Assembly: GCA_016871515.1 (NCBI GenBank)
Contig: VHDE01000007.1
Location: 1-64,000 of the forward strand
Direction of reading: 5' to 3'
Length of the DNA: 64,000 nt
DNA from: Verrucomicrobiota bacterium
GTDB taxonomy: Bacteria; Verrucomicrobiota; Verrucomicrobiia; Limisphaerales; SIBE01
Positions 62,553 to 64,000 of the stretch are shown piece by piece. The notes beneath the pieces are model-generated. The model worked only from the letters and a program-made list of their open reading frames with translations, was not told the origin of the DNA and did no database searches. A program made the position numbers and the translations under genes. The first letter of the stretch is position 1, and the number at the start of each line of letters is the position of its first letter.

Positions 62553-62789
62553 CGAGGGCGGGATTAATACCGCGCGCCGTCGCCCTTTTGAGTTTCGAGA
62601 CCCCCGGCAGTCTCACCTTCTGCCGCGTGAACGCTGCGGTCCACTGACCGACAGTTTTAATCGCACCCGTGGGCACCCGTGGGCAGCGTTGCCATTGCGT
62701 CCGTTTGAAAAAAGTCCGACATTGCTCATAAAGATCGGCGCTGCCAAAAGGGCGGCCAAAGTTTTGATTTCAATACCGATGAGTGCCCA

Positions 62790-64000
62790 TTGAAATTGTT
62801 GATTGTCCATTATCATCTTCGGCCCGGCGGGATTCGGCGGATTATCGAATCAGCGACGCCACATCTGGTGACTCAACATAAGCCCGCCATCGAAGAAGTG
62901 ATTCTCGCGACCGGCGAAGCTAAGGATCGAGAGTGGGTTTCGGATTTTGCAAAATGCTTGGCCCCCTTGTCCCTGCGGCTCCTCCCATGTCACGCGTTCA
63001 ATTACATTTCCGAACAGCGCGGCAGCGCGCCAAAGATTCGAGGCCAAATTCGCAGAGCGATAAGCAACCTTCTGGACTCTCATGAATCCTGGCTGGTCTG
63101 GTTTCACAACCCTGGCGTGGGACGGAACTTGATTCTGGTTCGCGAACTCGCCCGCGCTTGCGACGGCCGGCGCTGTTCCGTTGTCTTCCACCATCACGAC
63201 TGGTGGTTCGATAATCGCTGGCAGCGTTGGCCGGAGATGCGACGCTCCCAATTTAGAACTCTGGGCCAGGTCGCAAGCGCGATTTTTCCCGCGGGCCGCA
63301 ATTTCAAGCATGCTACCATCAATAGAGCCGATGCGACTTCGTTGCGAAGCGGTCTAAGCGCGCGAACGCATTGGCTCCCCAATCTCACCGAACGCGGCCG
63401 TCCCGTGTCAAAGCAGGCCGCTCAAAGCGCTCGCCGATGGTTGCAGGAGATATTTGGGATTAAAGAAGGGCCAATTTGGATTCTGCCTGGCCGCCTCTTG
63501 CGCCGAAAGAACGTTGCGGAAGCCATCTTGCTGACACGCTGGTTGCGGCCGGAAGCGTGGCTCATTACAACGGGCGGCATCAGTTCGGCTCAAGAGCAAG
63601 CCTATGGCGAAAGGTTGAAATCGTTAATTGAAAAATTCAACTGGCCGGTCCGTTTGGGCATCCTCGAAGGAAATCAAAAGGGCAAGCCGTCCGTCGCTTC
63701 ACTTATCGCCTTGAGTGAGTCTGTTCTTTTGACCTCGGTCCAGGAGGGTTTTGGTTTGCCGTATCTCGAAGCAATCGCCGCTGATCGTCCGTTGATTGCG
63801 AGGAGGATTCCGAACGTGATGCCAGATTTGTTGGATATAGGCTTCGTCTTTCCGTACACGTACCAGGAAATCCGTATTCCGCCGCACTTATTTGATCTCC
63901 GTGCCGAGCGGAGGCGGCAGGACGTTCTATTTCGGACGTGGCGCAGCCACCTGCCGAGGTCCTGCCGGCAAAATGTCCAGAAACCTGATTGGTTGGAGAG
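62790..64000 (+). CDS. glycosyltransferase (GT4-like), 3'-truncated by window end, TTG start proposed
   Basis: Uninterrupted frame LKLLIVHYHLRPGGIRRIIESATPHL...GPIWILPGRLLRRKNVAEAILLTRWLRPEAWLITTGG...VLLTSVQEGFGLPYLEAIAADRPLIARRIPNVMPDLL; absent from ATG-only ORF track. Confidence 0.75.
   Translation, partial: MKLLIVHYHLRPGGIRRIIESATPHLVTQHKPAIEEVILATGEAKDREWVSDFAKCLAPLSLRLLPCHAFNYISEQRGSAPKIRGQIRRAISNLLDSHESWLVWFHNPGVGRNLILVRELARACDGRRCSVVFHHHDWWFDNRWQRWPEMRRSQFRTLGQVASAIFPAGRNFKHATINRADATSLRSGLSARTHWLPNLTERGRPVSKQAAQSARRWLQEIFGIKEGPIWILPGRLLRRKNVAEAILLTRWLRPEAWLITTGGISSAQEQAYGERLKSLIEKFNWPVRLGILEGNQKGKPSVASLIALSESVLLTSVQEGFGLPYLEAIAADRPLIARRIPNVMPDLLDIGFVFPYTYQEIRIPPHLFDLRAERRRQDVLFRTWRSHLPRSCRQNVQKPDWLE

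Overview
The window looks like a chromosomal segment from a Verrucomicrobiota-type bacterium. That placement is inferred from gene content: H-X9-DG prepilin-like proteins, PSC-type cytochromes, sulfatase and PQQ-like propellers. No database search was possible. Main content: a reverse-strand SUF Fe-S cluster (Fur-family regulator, sufB, sufC, sufD, sufU, sufT, sufS, a DUF1858-like/rhodanese fusion, a NifU-like scaffold); mnmG and pgi; a sucA-sucB-lpd operon; lipA; pssA-psd; an N-terminal half of carB; a multiheme cytochrome with PA14 domain next to a sorbosone-dehydrogenase-like propeller; mqnC; a B12/radical-SAM protein; smc; and a 3'-truncated glycosyltransferase that the ATG-based ORF track missed. 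Two signals stand out. (1) A secreted thioredoxin-fold protein (19190..20128) is split in the ORF track by one in-frame TGA. The TGA sits exactly at the first position of a CxxC-type motif (UGA-Gly-Tyr-Cys), and a hairpin follows it, so it is a candidate selenoprotein resembling the N-terminal domain of selenoprotein P. (2) The intergenic regions hold many families of nested, REP/BIME-like hairpin repeats. Several copies show compensatory stem changes, and some abut or supply the stop codons of neighbouring genes. There is also a set of decayed or interrupted genes: a PPC-domain protein, a membrane protein, an AlkD-like protein with an in-frame amber, a UDG with an internal deletion, and a sulfatase with a serine-hydrolase fragment fused at its C-terminus. 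No tRNA, rRNA, CRISPR array or intact transposase was recognised.
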